In this document: piece by piece, positions 1 to 8,338 of the stretch | Position numbering within the stretch: the first letter of the stretch is position 1 | Layout of the letters: the number at the start of each line of letters is the position of its first letter | DNA from: Candidatus Sumerlaeota bacterium | GTDB lineage: Bacteria; Sumerlaeota; Sumerlaeia; JADFCW01 | Length of the DNA: 33,210 bases | Direction of reading: 5' to 3' | Assembly (NCBI GenBank): GCA_017161705.1 | Contig: JADFCW010000039.1 | Span: 1-33,210 of the forward strand | Program-made: the position numbers and the translations under genes | Notes under the pieces: generated by a model | The model's database searches: none | Seen by the model: only the letters and a program-made list of their open reading frames with translations | Told to the model about the DNA's origin: nothing

Positions 1-1438
1 AAAACACCGGCTGATCGAGTGGAACGCGCCGGTCTCCTTTCTCCTGTGCCAACCTCGTTTCCTCATCGCCGATCCAGATCGAAACTCCCGCGCTTCGGGG
101 CAGAACCAGCTGCGAAAACAGGCCGACGGGATTGGAAGCGTTGCGCGCAAAGCCTGAGTCCTTGGGCGAGGCCGACGCCAGCATCAGCACCTCGCGTTCG
201 CGCTGAACGCTCATCAGGAAGGGTGCCACGTGGAGCGCCTTTAGATGTCCGCCGCCGGTCACCTCCTTCTTATTGCCGAAGGGATCGTTTCGCGCGTCCA
301 TGAAGAAGTTGACCATGGGCATTTTGGCCCCCCCGCGCGCAAATTGAATCGTCAGCGGCTTGTCCATATTGCCGTAGGTTGCCCCCGCCGAAGCGATGCT
401 GATCTCCCGCCCAACATAATGCGCTGCACGGTCGCCCGTTCCGCTGCCCCATCGTTGGCGTACCATGCGGGGAACCCTGCCCGTAGCCAGTTCGCGCAGA
501 TCGTCGGGCGGCAACCACGAGCCAAGCAGGGCAAAGCGCACGGGAAGACCGTCGGCTCGGGGTGCCCAGCCGCGCGCCGCGTAGCCATGAGCCACGTAAG
601 TGTCGAGATTCCCATGGCCTGTGAGATAATCATAGTCGCGGCTATGCGCGCCGCCAAGCCGTTCGCAGGGCGCAAACCAATTGGCCGCAATATCGGTCCA
701 GAAGTATCGCAGGGCGATCTCCGCCTGTTTGCGAGCCCGATCGTTTTGCGACAGTCTTGCAATCAGCGCCAGAGAGTCGAGATCCACGGCATAATAGGTA
801 GGACTGAGATACTCGTGGATGCCATTCTCCCACGTGTAGAGTATCCAGGCATCCAACATGCCGTAGCCTTCCTTGGCCAGATCCGGTCGGTTGGTGTTCT
901 CGCCGAGCGCGATGCAGTTCCAGATTTTCATCAGAAAAATGTTCGTGTAACTCACCGCGACGCGATGCCGCCGGATGCCCTCGATCGAGAGCGTAATGAG
1001 GCGTTCGAGCCGCTCGCGCGCTTCAGCATCCAGTCGCTCGCGGTGACGCATCCACAGCAGCGCGGCATCCTGCATGGAGAACTCCACGGCGTTTCGGTCG
1101 TCCGGTCCCTTGTCCCCCCAGCGCCACTTGAAATTGCCATAGGTAACGCTCTTAGGATCGCGGTCCTGCATCTGCTCGGCCAGAGCCAGTGCGCGGGCGA
1201 TCCGCTCCATTTTGTAGTCGGCTTCGGCCGATTCGAGCGCAAACGTGAACAGTTCGCGGACACCCATGCCGGGAGCCAGCTTTTGGATCGCTGCCCACCG
1301 CAGATCCAGCCGCAGCACCACATTTTTGCGCTGTTCGGCCGTCAATGGCGGCGCGGTATAGATCAAGGCCGCGGCCTGAGATATGCTTGCGGCCCCGCAG
1401 AGCATCAGGGCTGCGAAGGTATGACATCGAAGGGACAT
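1..1438 (-). CDS. exported protein of unknown function (C-terminus cut by window edge)
   Basis: The minus frame is open from an ATG at 1438 to the left edge, giving 479 codons without a stop, so the C-terminus lies outside the window. An AAGGAG ribosome site at 1445-1450 sits 6 bases before the ATG. Residues 1-23 look like a Sec signal peptide (MSLRCHTFAALMLCGAASIS, then QAA). The mature part is rich in amphipathic helices and aromatic residues, with runs such as GHGNLDTYVAHGYAARGW and NFFMDARNDPFGNKKE near residues 275 and 400. This is reminiscent of alpha/alpha-toroid polysaccharide lyase or hydrolase-type proteins, but no family signature was recognised, so no function is assigned. It lies about 170 bp downstream of the BMC shell gene on the same strand and has its own strong ribosome site. 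The coding assignment is firm; the function is unknown. Confidence 0.8.
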   Translation of the reverse strand, partial: MSLRCHTFAALMLCGAASISQAAALIYTAPPLTAEQRKNVVLRLDLRWAAIQKLAPGMGVRELFTFALESAEADYKMERIARALALAEQMQDRDPKSVTYGNFKWRWGDKGPDDRNAVEFSMQDAALLWMRHRERLDAEARERLERLITLSIEGIRRHRVAVSYTNIFLMKIWNCIALGENTNRPDLAKEGYGMLDAWILYTWENGIHEYLSPTYYAVDLDSLALIARLSQNDRARKQAEIALRYFWTDIAANWFAPCERLGGAHSRDYDYLTGHGNLDTYVAHGYAARGWAPRADGLPVRFALLGSWLPPDDLRELATGRVPRMVRQRWGSGTGDRAAHYVGREISIASAGATYGNMDKPLTIQFARGGAKMPMVNFFMDARNDPFGNKKEVTGGGHLKALHVAPFLMSVQREREVLMLASASPKDSGFARNASNPVGLFSQLVLPRSAGVSIWIGDEETRLAQEKGDRRVPLDQPVF

Positions 1439-1608
1439 AAGATGCTCCTTTCCTGATAAGGATGAAACTTCAAGGTTCGAACATCCGGCCGGTTTCCGAA
1501 GGTTTTTTCCAGACTTCCGACCCTTGCCTTTGACTTCTGGGGTGGCGTTCCGAGGCTGCGGCATGAATCCGTGAACTTGGAATTTGCTCCGACGGCCAGA
1601 ATGTCCGC

Positions 1609-2169
1609 CTAAACATATTCTTCCAGGAGTTCACGGCGAGGGGCAGGGATGACCTGCTTGCTGACGAGCATGCCGTCGGCGGCGGCGACAGTAGCGGCGG
1701 CTTCGACCGAGGCGTGAACGGCCGCAACGTCGCCGGTCATCAGAAGAAACCCCTTGCCGCCGACCGCCATGGCCAAATGCACACGCAGAAGCGTGACCGG
1801 TGCTGCCTTGGCTGCTGCATCCGCGGCCTCCACAGCGCTCGAGGCCGAAAAAGTTTCGACCACCCCCAGGGCCTCGATCTCTGCTTCCATCAGCGGCACG
1901 GACAGACCGATGGCCGGGAACACGGACGGATGCACGCGGGGGATGACGCGCTCTTCGATCAAAGCATCTTCGGCCAGAGCAACGCCGGCTGAAACGCTGG
2001 CCCGCACGGCCGAAACTTCGCCGCCGATCACGATCAAATACTTGCCCGAGCAAATCGTGCGCGCCACCAGCAACTCCACCGACGCGGCTTTCAGCATCGC
2101 GTCCTCGACTTTCAGTCCGACGCCGATGCTCGTTACCTCGATCAGTCCGATGGCTTCGAGAGCGGCCAC
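1609..2169 (-). CDS. pduT: PduT-like tandem-BMC shell protein (BMC-T) with Fe-S-cluster Cys
   Basis: This 186-residue protein contains two consecutive BMC domains (about residues 3-90 and 95-180), the layout of trimeric BMC-T shell proteins; PduT is of similar length. Landmarks are AIGLIEVTSIGVGLKVEDAM, HPSVFPAI between the domains, then ALGVVETFSASSAVEAADAA and VHLAMAVGGKGF. In PduT, Cys38 of each subunit binds one [4Fe-4S] cluster at the trimer pore. Here Cys40 sits in the matching string RTICSGKYL, so cluster binding is likely. The start is taken as GTG 2169, because a GGAGGTGA ribosome site (2174-2181) lies at ideal distance. An in-frame ATG at 2193 would place that site inside the gene. 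The stop of the PduS-like gene (TGA, 2174-2176) is part of this ribosome site, so the two genes should be translationally coupled. No BMC-H or BMC-P shell gene occurs in the window. Confidence 0.93.
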   Translation of the reverse strand: MAALEAIGLIEVTSIGVGLKVEDAMLKAASVELLVARTICSGKYLIVIGGEVSAVRASVSAGVALAEDALIEERVIPRVHPSVFPAIGLSVPLMEAEIEALGVVETFSASSAVEAADAAAKAAPVTLLRVHLAMAVGGKGFLLMTGDVAAVHASVEAAATVAAADGMLVSKQVIPAPRRELLEEYV

Positions 2170-2173
2170 GAAA

Positions 2174-3469
2174 TCACCTCCGATTCCTTTCAATCACAAT
2201 TGCCCCGTTCACCTCGGTCACAACGCCGTCTATTGAGGCATGAATATTTGCGCCAAGAGCGTTTTCGGGAATCGCCGCCACGAGATCGCCTTCTTTCACG
2301 CGTTCTCCAACTTTCACGGTCGGGACAGACGGCGCGCCCGCATGCTGTTTCAGCGGGAGGACGACGCGCGCCACGGGTGCGGCAATGTCCACATAGGGGC
2401 CGGCGTTGTGAAACTGGCGCAAGTTTAGTTTGGCAATCAGCTTTGCAACCGGCGGACGCCGCGCGTTCATCAGGGGATGAACCCCGCGCGGCTTGCCCGT
2501 CCATTTCAGACCGGCCTGACGCACCAACTGTTTGTCGAACACACACACATTTTTCGGATCGAGGTTTTCGGGGCACGAGAAAAGACTGCACAAATTGCAT
2601 TCGCAGCAGTAAGGCGTTCCGACGATTAGCATGTCTTTTTCGGGAGCGAACATCAATGCGCGCATGGCCTTGTGCGGCTCGATGGGATGACCCAGCAGAT
2701 AACGCGGGCAGCGCTCGGTGCAGAAGACGCACTGATCGCACGCCGACTTGCCAAGCCGGTTGATCGCCTTCCAATCGCGCCGATACCAGCCGAGAAGAGG
2801 ATGATCTTCCGGCAGAACAATCAGTCCGCCCACGGTTTTGGTGATCGGATCGTCGGGGCTTTGGGCAAGTTTGCCCATCATCGCGCCGCCGACCAAAATG
2901 CCGTAAGGCTGGGCGGCAGGCCCGCCGGCCATCTCGATCGCTTTGCGCATGGGCGCACCGACCGGAACGCAAACAGTCGCGGGAGAATGCACAGCGCCGG
3001 CCACGGTCAGATACTTTCGGGTGACAGGACGCCGCCGGCCGAGATTAACCAACGTTTCGACATTGTTGACGACTGCATCCACATCCAGCGGCAGCCCGCC
3101 CGGCGGGATGACGCGCCCCGTGACATCATAAACAAGAACAAATTCGTCGCCCGCGGGATAGTAATCGCCCAACGGATGAATCCGCGCCCACTTTGGCAGT
3201 CGCGGCGCAAGAGCCTCGATGACATGGCGGTATTTGCCCTTGATACCGATGACCGCCTCGCGTGCGCCGCTGCGCTCCATCGCCAGAGTCAGGCCGGCAA
3301 TAAAATCGTCGCTGAAGTGGACAAGAAGTTCCTTGTCTTTGTGAAGCAGCGGCTCGCATTCGGCCGCATTGACAATGAATGTTCCCACCGGACGGCGATA
3401 TTTGACGTCGGTGGGAAAACCCGCCCCGCCGGCTCCGACTACGCCCCAATCGCGAATATCATCCGGCAC
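2174..3469 (-). CDS. pduS: PduS-like RnfC-family Fe-S flavoprotein (microcompartment electron transfer)
   Basis: The RnfC/PduS family passes electrons from NADH through FMN and Fe-S clusters; PduS is the cobalamin reductase of propanediol microcompartments and partners PduT. Visible signatures are the N-terminal GVVGAGGAGFPTDVKY dinucleotide/flavin region, NAAECEPLL, VNNVETLVNLG and GGAMMGKLAQ. Two 4Fe-4S motifs follow: CDQCVFCTERCP (Cys 244, 247, 250, 254) and CCECNLCSLFSCP (Cys 288-299). The C-terminal barrel-sandwich domain contains VKVGERVKEGDLVA. The start is uncertain. GTG 3469 has a GAGG site 8 bases upstream and leaves the short leader usual for the family. TTG 3493, GTG 3514 and TTG 3532 (452 residues) are alternatives, but the last almost coincides with the predicted transcription start. 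The gene ends inside the ribosome site of the BMC-T gene. The pairing implies electron transfer across a shell, although no encapsulated enzyme is nearby. Confidence 0.9.
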   Translation of the reverse strand: MPDDIRDWGVVGAGGAGFPTDVKYRRPVGTFIVNAAECEPLLHKDKELLVHFSDDFIAGLTLAMERSGAREAVIGIKGKYRHVIEALAPRLPKWARIHPLGDYYPAGDEFVLVYDVTGRVIPPGGLPLDVDAVVNNVETLVNLGRRRPVTRKYLTVAGAVHSPATVCVPVGAPMRKAIEMAGGPAAQPYGILVGGAMMGKLAQSPDDPITKTVGGLIVLPEDHPLLGWYRRDWKAINRLGKSACDQCVFCTERCPRYLLGHPIEPHKAMRALMFAPEKDMLIVGTPYCCECNLCSLFSCPENLDPKNVCVFDKQLVRQAGLKWTGKPRGVHPLMNARRPPVAKLIAKLNLRQFHNAGPYVDIAAPVARVVLPLKQHAGAPSVPTVKVGERVKEGDLVAAIPENALGANIHASIDGVVTEVNGAIVIERNRR

Positions 3470-3540
3470 CAGATAGCCCTCTGTTTCGACCAAGTTTACG
3501 CGCGGCCGGCGCACCTGCGCGCATGCACGCAACCACCGGC

Positions 3541-3570
3541 AGTATTTGTGTTCTCTTGGCGCAATGTCAA
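3541..3570 (-). promoter_or_regulatory. candidate sigma70-type promoter for the pduS-pduT pair
   Basis: On the minus strand a perfect TTGACA (3565-3570) is followed, after 18 bases, by AATACT (3541-3546), which matches 4 of 6 bases of TATAAT. Transcription would begin near 3534, just before the PduS-like gene. This argues for a downstream start codon (GTG 3469 or GTG 3514) rather than TTG 3532. It rests on pattern matching only. Confidence 0.45.
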
Positions 3571-3672
3571 AGGATTTTACCCCGGCCGCTGCGGACGCGC
3601 CCCGGACGGCGCTCCTCCGGAAAGTTTCCCTCGACGGCCGAATAACCCTTTCTCATTTGCGAATAAAACAGG

Positions 3673-5112
3673 CTACGATCGAAGGATATGCGACAGTCTT
3701 CGCGCGGCAGCGCCGAGATAGCGCACGGCCCGGCGCGGCGAGCCCGCGCGGAACAATGTTCGGGCAATATAGTACGGCCGCAGCGAAAGACGCAGAAGCG
3801 CCCGCCGGCGCCACTTGTTCAGTTCGTCCCGCGAAAGATGAAACGTTCGTGCCGCCGCCCGCGCATACCCCGCCTTCGGGTATTCCGCCTCCTCGAGCAA
3901 CCCCTCGCTTCGCGCGATTTCGTAAAACTCGGTTCCCGGCAGCGGGTAAGCGATATTGAAATCGAAAAAATCGGTGTCGAGCTCCCGCGCCAAACGAAAC
4001 GTCGCCTCCAGCGTTGCGGCACTCTCCCACGGCAACCCTATCACATAAAAGGCATGGGTTCGAAGACCGTGGCGGCGGCACACGGCAACGGCTTGCCGCG
4101 CCGCCTCGACCCGCGCACCCTTCTTCATCTTGTCCAACATCTCCTGCGATCCGCTTTCGACGCCGAATGCCACCACCCAGCACCCGGCGCGCTTCATCCA
4201 CTCGGCCCGCTCGTCATCCATCGTGTCCACGCGGCTATTGCATCCCCAGCGAATGTCCAGTTTCGCCTCGACAATCCGTTGGCACAGTTCCACCAGCCAT
4301 TTCCGATGAATCGTGAACGTATCGCCATGAAAAAGAAACTCCCGGATGCCGAATCGCTCGACGCACTCGCGAATCTCACCCACCACATTCTCCGGCGAGC
4401 GATACCGCACGCGATAGCCTGAGAGCGCCCCGGCCGGACAGAAAATACAGCGCGAAGGACAGCCCCGGTGAGCGTGGATTACCGTCAGACGATTGCCGGT
4501 TTCGGGACTGCGGTAAAGGTCATTGTCGAGCAAATCGCGCGCCGGATATGGCAGCAAGTCCAGGTCGTCGAGAAACGGCCGCGAGGATGTAGTGATAACC
4601 CTCGGCAAATCTTCCTTATTGCGCCAAAAACTCACTCCCCCAATACCCGAAAAATCGCAGAGGCCTACCAGATCGCCCAGGACTGCTTCCGGCTCGCCGA
4701 CAACCACTATCTCCAGCGACGGATGAGTACGCAGAATCTCCTCGCGGCGATAGGCCAGCGACTCGCCGACCCCGATCGTGACAATTTCCTGTGACATCTC
4801 CTTGGCGGCCTCGCACGCCCGCAGGTCTGCTTCCAAAGTGGCCAGGGTCGTTTTGATCACAACTGCGTCGGGTTGCAGAATACGCAAGTCGTGCAGATAG
4901 CCACCCCAGCCGGTCCGCTGGGCGGGATAATCGCGCAAATGAACGACTGCCCCCCGCGCCCGAAGCACTGCCGCGTACGTAGCCAGATCAATCGGTGCGA
5001 ACACCACCTCGACTGTTTGATCCTCGACGCGCGACTGGCAACGGTCGTCGCGGCGATAGAGGCCGGTCGGCGGATTAATGATAAGAAAGCACTTGAGCGG
5101 TCGAGTTCTCAT
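3673..5112 (-). CDS. B12-binding-domain-type radical SAM protein
   Basis: This 479-residue protein has the two-part layout of cobalamin-binding-type radical SAM enzymes (BchE/HpnJ-like class). A Rossmann-like N-terminal domain (about 1-170) contains IGVGES and VVVGEPEAVLGDLVG. The radical SAM core follows, with the CxxxCxxC motif HRGCPSRCIFC (Cys 218, 222, 225), FLFHGDTFT and VAFGVESGSQEMLDKMKKG. The Cys triad binds the [4Fe-4S] cluster that cleaves SAM. No DxHxxG cobalamin-ligating motif is visible, so B12 may be absent or bound base-on. The C-terminus (about 400-479) is Arg-rich and helical. ATG 5112 is chosen; a TTG 21 bases upstream is less likely. The product cannot be predicted from sequence; relatives modify lipids, tetrapyrroles and natural products. 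The gene lies on the strand of the pduS-pduT pair, 140 bp or more upstream of it, and probably has its own transcript. Confidence 0.9.
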   Translation of the reverse strand: MRTRPLKCFLIINPPTGLYRRDDRCQSRVEDQTVEVVFAPIDLATYAAVLRARGAVVHLRDYPAQRTGWGGYLHDLRILQPDAVVIKTTLATLEADLRACEAAKEMSQEIVTIGVGESLAYRREEILRTHPSLEIVVVGEPEAVLGDLVGLCDFSGIGGVSFWRNKEDLPRVITTSSRPFLDDLDLLPYPARDLLDNDLYRSPETGNRLTVIHAHRGCPSRCIFCPAGALSGYRVRYRSPENVVGEIRECVERFGIREFLFHGDTFTIHRKWLVELCQRIVEAKLDIRWGCNSRVDTMDDERAEWMKRAGCWVVAFGVESGSQEMLDKMKKGARVEAARQAVAVCRRHGLRTHAFYVIGLPWESAATLEATFRLARELDTDFFDFNIAYPLPGTEFYEIARSEGLLEEAEYPKAGYARAAARTFHLSRDELNKWRRRALLRLSLRPYYIARTLFRAGSPRRAVRYLGAAARRLSHILRS

Positions 5113-5143
5113 CCCGCATTTCCCATTTCGCAAACCATATTCC

Positions 5144-5794
5144 CTACCGACCGTTCACATGAGCTTCGAGCCATCGAAGGAAATCACGCGGATTATCCAA
5201 AAAGACTTCCGGCGACAGGGCCAAAAGCCGCTCGCGGTTGGCCGACTCCGCCCATGCCGCCGCAACCGGCAGAACCCCGACTTCGCGCGCCGCGCGAACA
5301 TCCGCTGGCGTATCGCCGACATAGATCGCTTCTTCGGGCGAGAGATTCCACGCCGCCAGCACTTTTCGGATGTTGGGGGCTTTGACGTCGCCGTCGGGCG
5401 AGCCCGTTTCGATGCGGTCGAAATAGTGGCCGAAACCCAGGAAGCGAAGCGAAATCGCCGCGCTTGGTTCCCCCTTGCCTGTTACAATCGCCATCGGGAT
5501 GCGGCGTCGCTTGAGCAATTGAAGCGCATCTTCAATTCCGTCAAATGGCCAGGTGCAGGCCGCATGGGCACGTTCGTACGCCTGCAGATAGGTGTCCAGA
5601 CATTCGCTCCACCGCTCTTTCGGAGCCAAGCGGCGAATCACTCCCTCCTCCGTTGGCCCAAACATCGCCTTGATTTCCTGGTCGGTAGGAACGTAATCCG
5701 AAACCGACGCAATCGCTTCGCGGCAGGCGATCAAACAAACGGGAATCGTATCAGCCAGCGTTCCGTCCAGATCGAAAATCACACCTTTTATCAT
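5144..5794 (-). CDS. HAD-superfamily phosphatase (phosphoglycolate-phosphatase-like)
   Basis: This 216-residue protein carries the four HAD motifs in order. Motif I is FDLDGTLADT (residues 7-16, nucleophile Asp), motif II is AIVTGKG, motif III is the Lys in GDVKAPNIRK, and motif IV is IYVGDTPADVRAA. A helical cap lies between motifs I and II, the subclass I arrangement of phosphoglycolate phosphatase (Gph) and beta-phosphoglucomutase. The start is ATG 5794, preceded by GGGAG about 9 bases upstream; the frame is open further but lacks a better start. It begins only 16 bases after the stop of the glycosyltransferase gene, whose TGA precedes the ribosome site, so the two form an operon. The substrate is unknown. 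A small phosphorylated sugar or alcohol is typical, and the linkage suggests a link to glycan precursor metabolism, but that is inference. Confidence 0.9.
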   Translation of the reverse strand: MIKGVIFDLDGTLADTIPVCLIACREAIASVSDYVPTDQEIKAMFGPTEEGVIRRLAPKERWSECLDTYLQAYERAHAACTWPFDGIEDALQLLKRRRIPMAIVTGKGEPSAAISLRFLGFGHYFDRIETGSPDGDVKAPNIRKVLAAWNLSPEEAIYVGDTPADVRAAREVGVLPVAAAWAESANRERLLALSPEVFLDNPRDFLRWLEAHVNGR

Positions 5795-5810
5795 GTCAGT
5801 TGCTCCCTGT

Positions 5811-7382
5811 TCATGGCAATTCTGCAGCATCTTGCCGAGTCGGTGCAGCCAGCGCACCTATGCGGCCCAATAAAACCCCCATTCCTATGCACATGGGTGG
5901 AATCAGCGGAAAGTGGTATCGTTCCTGACCGAGCCACGCCGCCGTGATCAATAGCGTATAAATGACGAAAGCGTCAAGAAAGCGGTCGCTCGATGCGCGT
6001 GCATCCTGCCGCCAACGAAAAACCAGCATCTCAAGTGCAAACAAAAACAGCACAGGCCAATAGACCGTATTGGACACCGCCACAGCCGCCGGCCACACTA
6101 CCTTTGGCAGCGGACGCTCGGTTTCCAGCAACGCCAGGCGCGTCCATGTGCCGTCGCTCAGAAGCATCATCACAATCTTGCGGCCGGCGAGCAGGACCCC
6201 TTTTCCAGGATAATCGCGGATAAAGGCAAAGCCCAACCGAAATCCCTCCCGGTTGCGCTCGACCTCCGAGGCAATGTGTGCCGTCTGGTCGGGAACTTGT
6301 CCCCAGAACTCGAATCCCGTGCCGTTGGTCCATGGATTATTGCCATAGTAGAAGTTCAAACCGGCATTCGTGGAAAACGGCACAAAACCGCCGACAGCAC
6401 GCACATTGCGCAACCCCCAAAACAGTATGGCCGCCGCCGGCACAATTGCAAGTGCCAGATGCAACCGGGTTGACCAGATCCACCCGCGGCGGCGCCCCAG
6501 CAGCCACCATGTCCATACCGGAAACAGAGCAATCTGTGGACGCATCATCATGGCCCCCGCCGTCAGCGCGCCGAAAGCCAGACCCACCGCCTCCGGCCGG
6601 TTCCATGACCGGTCGGCCGCCGCTTTCATGCCCAGCAGCAAACCCATTATCATTGCCGTAAAAGGAATCTCCGTGCACAGCAGGCTTGTATAAGCAATGT
6701 GTGAAGGGAATATGCTTAACACTAAAGAAGCCAAACGTGCACAAGCCTCTCCGGCAAATCCCCGGGCCAGAAAATACGTCAGAGCAACCGTCAACACACC
6801 GACAGCAATGTTTAGCAACTTCGGCGCCCAGTAGGTCTTGCCCGCAACTGCATACAGTAGAGCTAGCAGCGCCGGATAGCCGGGCGGCCAGAAGGCGGTT
6901 GGTTGGCCATTGACAGTACAATAGCAGCCAGTTTCGACCAACGAGACTGCCAGCTCATGATAATGGAGAAAATCGGTAACTGGCAGCGACGGCACGGCCA
7001 AAACCCAGACGAAGCGAAACCCTCCGGCCAGTGCGAGAACGGCAGCAAGAAAAGTGACAGTCGGCACCTCAGCCAGCCGATCAAGAGCCCGGCTCGACCA
7101 GCGGCTAACGGCGCGATAAAAAACCACAACCGCCACAAGGAACAGGGCCGCAGGTGCAGCTGCATAAGACGCTGCACGTACCACGCGCAAGTTCGACGGC
7201 GAAAGATGCCCGTCGCTGGAAAGCCGCACGGCAACGGCCGCTAAGCCGCCGGGAAGAATGCTCAGCGCCAACAACACCGCGGCAACGCCTGCAATAGATA
7301 TTGCGAGGGCGCGCCGCTCGCCCACAGAAGGCGGAACTGGCACATGCCGTGGGTTGAGCGGCGCCGGTTCTGACGGCCTCAT
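5811..7382 (-). CDS. GT-C-fold membrane glycosyltransferase (ArnT/PMT-like)
   Basis: This 523-residue polytopic protein has about 11-12 hydrophobic segments. The first large periplasmic loop holds PSLPVTDFLHYHELAVSL, followed by the FWPPGYPALLALLY motif. This is the signature arrangement of the GT39/GT83 (PMT/ArnT) family, in which an acidic residue after the first helix acts in transfer from a polyprenyl-phosphate sugar donor. A soluble loop near residues 350-420 has NAGLNFYYGNNPWTNGTG, and ERYHFPLIPP lies in the last helices, as in this family. The start is set at ATG 7382 because GAGGA lies 8 bases upstream; ATG 7409 in frame lacks a ribosome site. The acceptor could be lipid A, a protein or a cell-surface glycan and cannot be told from sequence. 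It is transcribed with the HAD phosphatase and diverges from the methyltransferase gene at 7504. Confidence 0.88.
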   Translation of the reverse strand: MRPSEPAPLNPRHVPVPPSVGERRALAISIAGVAAVLLALSILPGGLAAVAVRLSSDGHLSPSNLRVVRAASYAAAPAALFLVAVVVFYRAVSRWSSRALDRLAEVPTVTFLAAVLALAGGFRFVWVLAVPSLPVTDFLHYHELAVSLVETGCYCTVNGQPTAFWPPGYPALLALLYAVAGKTYWAPKLLNIAVGVLTVALTYFLARGFAGEACARLASLVLSIFPSHIAYTSLLCTEIPFTAMIMGLLLGMKAAADRSWNRPEAVGLAFGALTAGAMMMRPQIALFPVWTWWLLGRRRGWIWSTRLHLALAIVPAAAILFWGLRNVRAVGGFVPFSTNAGLNFYYGNNPWTNGTGFEFWGQVPDQTAHIASEVERNREGFRLGFAFIRDYPGKGVLLAGRKIVMMLLSDGTWTRLALLETERPLPKVVWPAAVAVSNTVYWPVLFLFALEMLVFRWRQDARASSDRFLDAFVIYTLLITAAWLGQERYHFPLIPPMCIGMGVLLGRIGALAAPTRQDAAELP

Positions 7383-7503
7383 TGGCAAAATCCTCAGCCG
7401 TTTGGCCATGCGCGCAAAAGCACGACAAAAAAAGAATTTGCCTGGACCGCGGCGCTTGTCAAACGGCAACCATGTTCTTCCCCTCCATCCATGAGGTTCT
7501 TTC

Positions 7504-8289
7504 TTGACGCACCGACAGGATGGCAACACGTTTTCTTTTACAGAGAGGAGAGTGTGCCCGATCGTGGGAGCCAATGATGCGGAAATCTGGAGCACGACAT
7601 GGCAGAGAAGCCGCAGCCGACCGAAGCCGCGCTGGGGATTCATTTTCCACCGCATCGCCGCGCATGTTCCCCTGGCCGATCAAACAATCCTGGAGTTGGG
7701 CGCGGGCGAGGGCAATCTTGCCCACTATGCCCTGAAGGCCGGAGCGCGGCATGTGACACTGGTGGATTTTTCCGAAGCGGCATTTCAGCGGGCACGCCGG
7801 CTGCTCGAACCGTGGCCCGACGCGAAAAAGTCGTTTGTCTGCGCCAATTTGCTGAATGTAGATTTGGGCCGCCGGTTCGATCTGGTTTGGTCGTCCGGCG
7901 TCGTCGAGCATTTTGCGGGGGCCGAACTGGAGCGCTGCATCGAGCGCCATGCCGCCCACAGCCGCCTCCATGTTGCCATTGTGGCGCCCTCGGATACGGC
8001 GTTCAACCGCCGGCGGTCGCTCGATCCTCGCTGCCGCGCTCTGTTTGGCTTCTGGCAGACGATCCCCGATGCGGTGCTGGCGGATTTGGTAAGCCGCCAA
8101 GGATTCGACGTCCGGGTCTGCCAGCGGTTCCGCCGGTCCTACGGCGTGCCGCTGTTGCCGATTCGTGGAACGCGGCGGGTGCAGGCATGGTTGCATAGGA
8201 TACTGTTCGACTTTTTGCTCTCGCCCGTTTTGCCAGCGCGCACAGGCGGCTTGCTTTTGGTTGTGGGCGAACGGCACTCGGGCACATAA
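7504..8289 (+). CDS. class I SAM-dependent methyltransferase
   Basis: This 261-residue protein is a Rossmann-type methyltransferase. Motif I is ILELGAGEGNLAHYA (about residues 62-76), the acidic residue after strand 2 is in HVTLVDFSEAA, and FDLVWSSGVVEHF is the motif IV/post-IV region of the Methyltransf_11/25 type. The C-terminus has a hydrophobic stretch (WLHRILFDFLLSPVLPARTGG), as in methyltransferases acting on lipid- or sugar-linked substrates. The start is probably TTG 7504, with GAGG at 7493-7496 and a 7-base spacer. GTG 7552 or 7564 are alternatives that would shorten a poorly conserved N-terminus. It diverges from the glycosyltransferase gene across a 121-bp gap and lies 49 bp upstream of the acylphosphatase gene on the same strand. 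The substrate is unknown. Confidence 0.88.
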   Translation: MTHRQDGNTFSFTERRVCPIVGANDAEIWSTTWQRSRSRPKPRWGFIFHRIAAHVPLADQTILELGAGEGNLAHYALKAGARHVTLVDFSEAAFQRARRLLEPWPDAKKSFVCANLLNVDLGRRFDLVWSSGVVEHFAGAELERCIERHAAHSRLHVAIVAPSDTAFNRRRSLDPRCRALFGFWQTIPDAVLADLVSRQGFDVRVCQRFRRSYGVPLLPIRGTRRVQAWLHRILFDFLLSPVLPARTGGLLLVVGERHSGT

Positions 8290-8338
8290 ATTGGGCTTTC
8301 CGTGGAAAGCGCCGACTCCATAGACGAGGCGGACAGTC

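Noticed and set aside
245-1456. A 403-codon open frame on the plus strand.
   Set aside because: It is antisense to the exported protein at 1-1438, which has a strong ribosome site, a signal peptide and coherent codon use. The plus frame has no ribosome site and gives low-complexity basic residues, as expected for antisense frames in GC-rich DNA.
2672-3721. A 349-codon plus-strand open frame.
   Set aside because: It is antisense to the PduS-like gene and shows no family motif or ribosome site.
7434-7462. A perfect minus-strand TTGACA (7457-7462) upstream of the glycosyltransferase gene.
   Set aside because: At 16 or 17 bases the possible -10 boxes match only 1-3 of 6 positions, so it was not called as a promoter.
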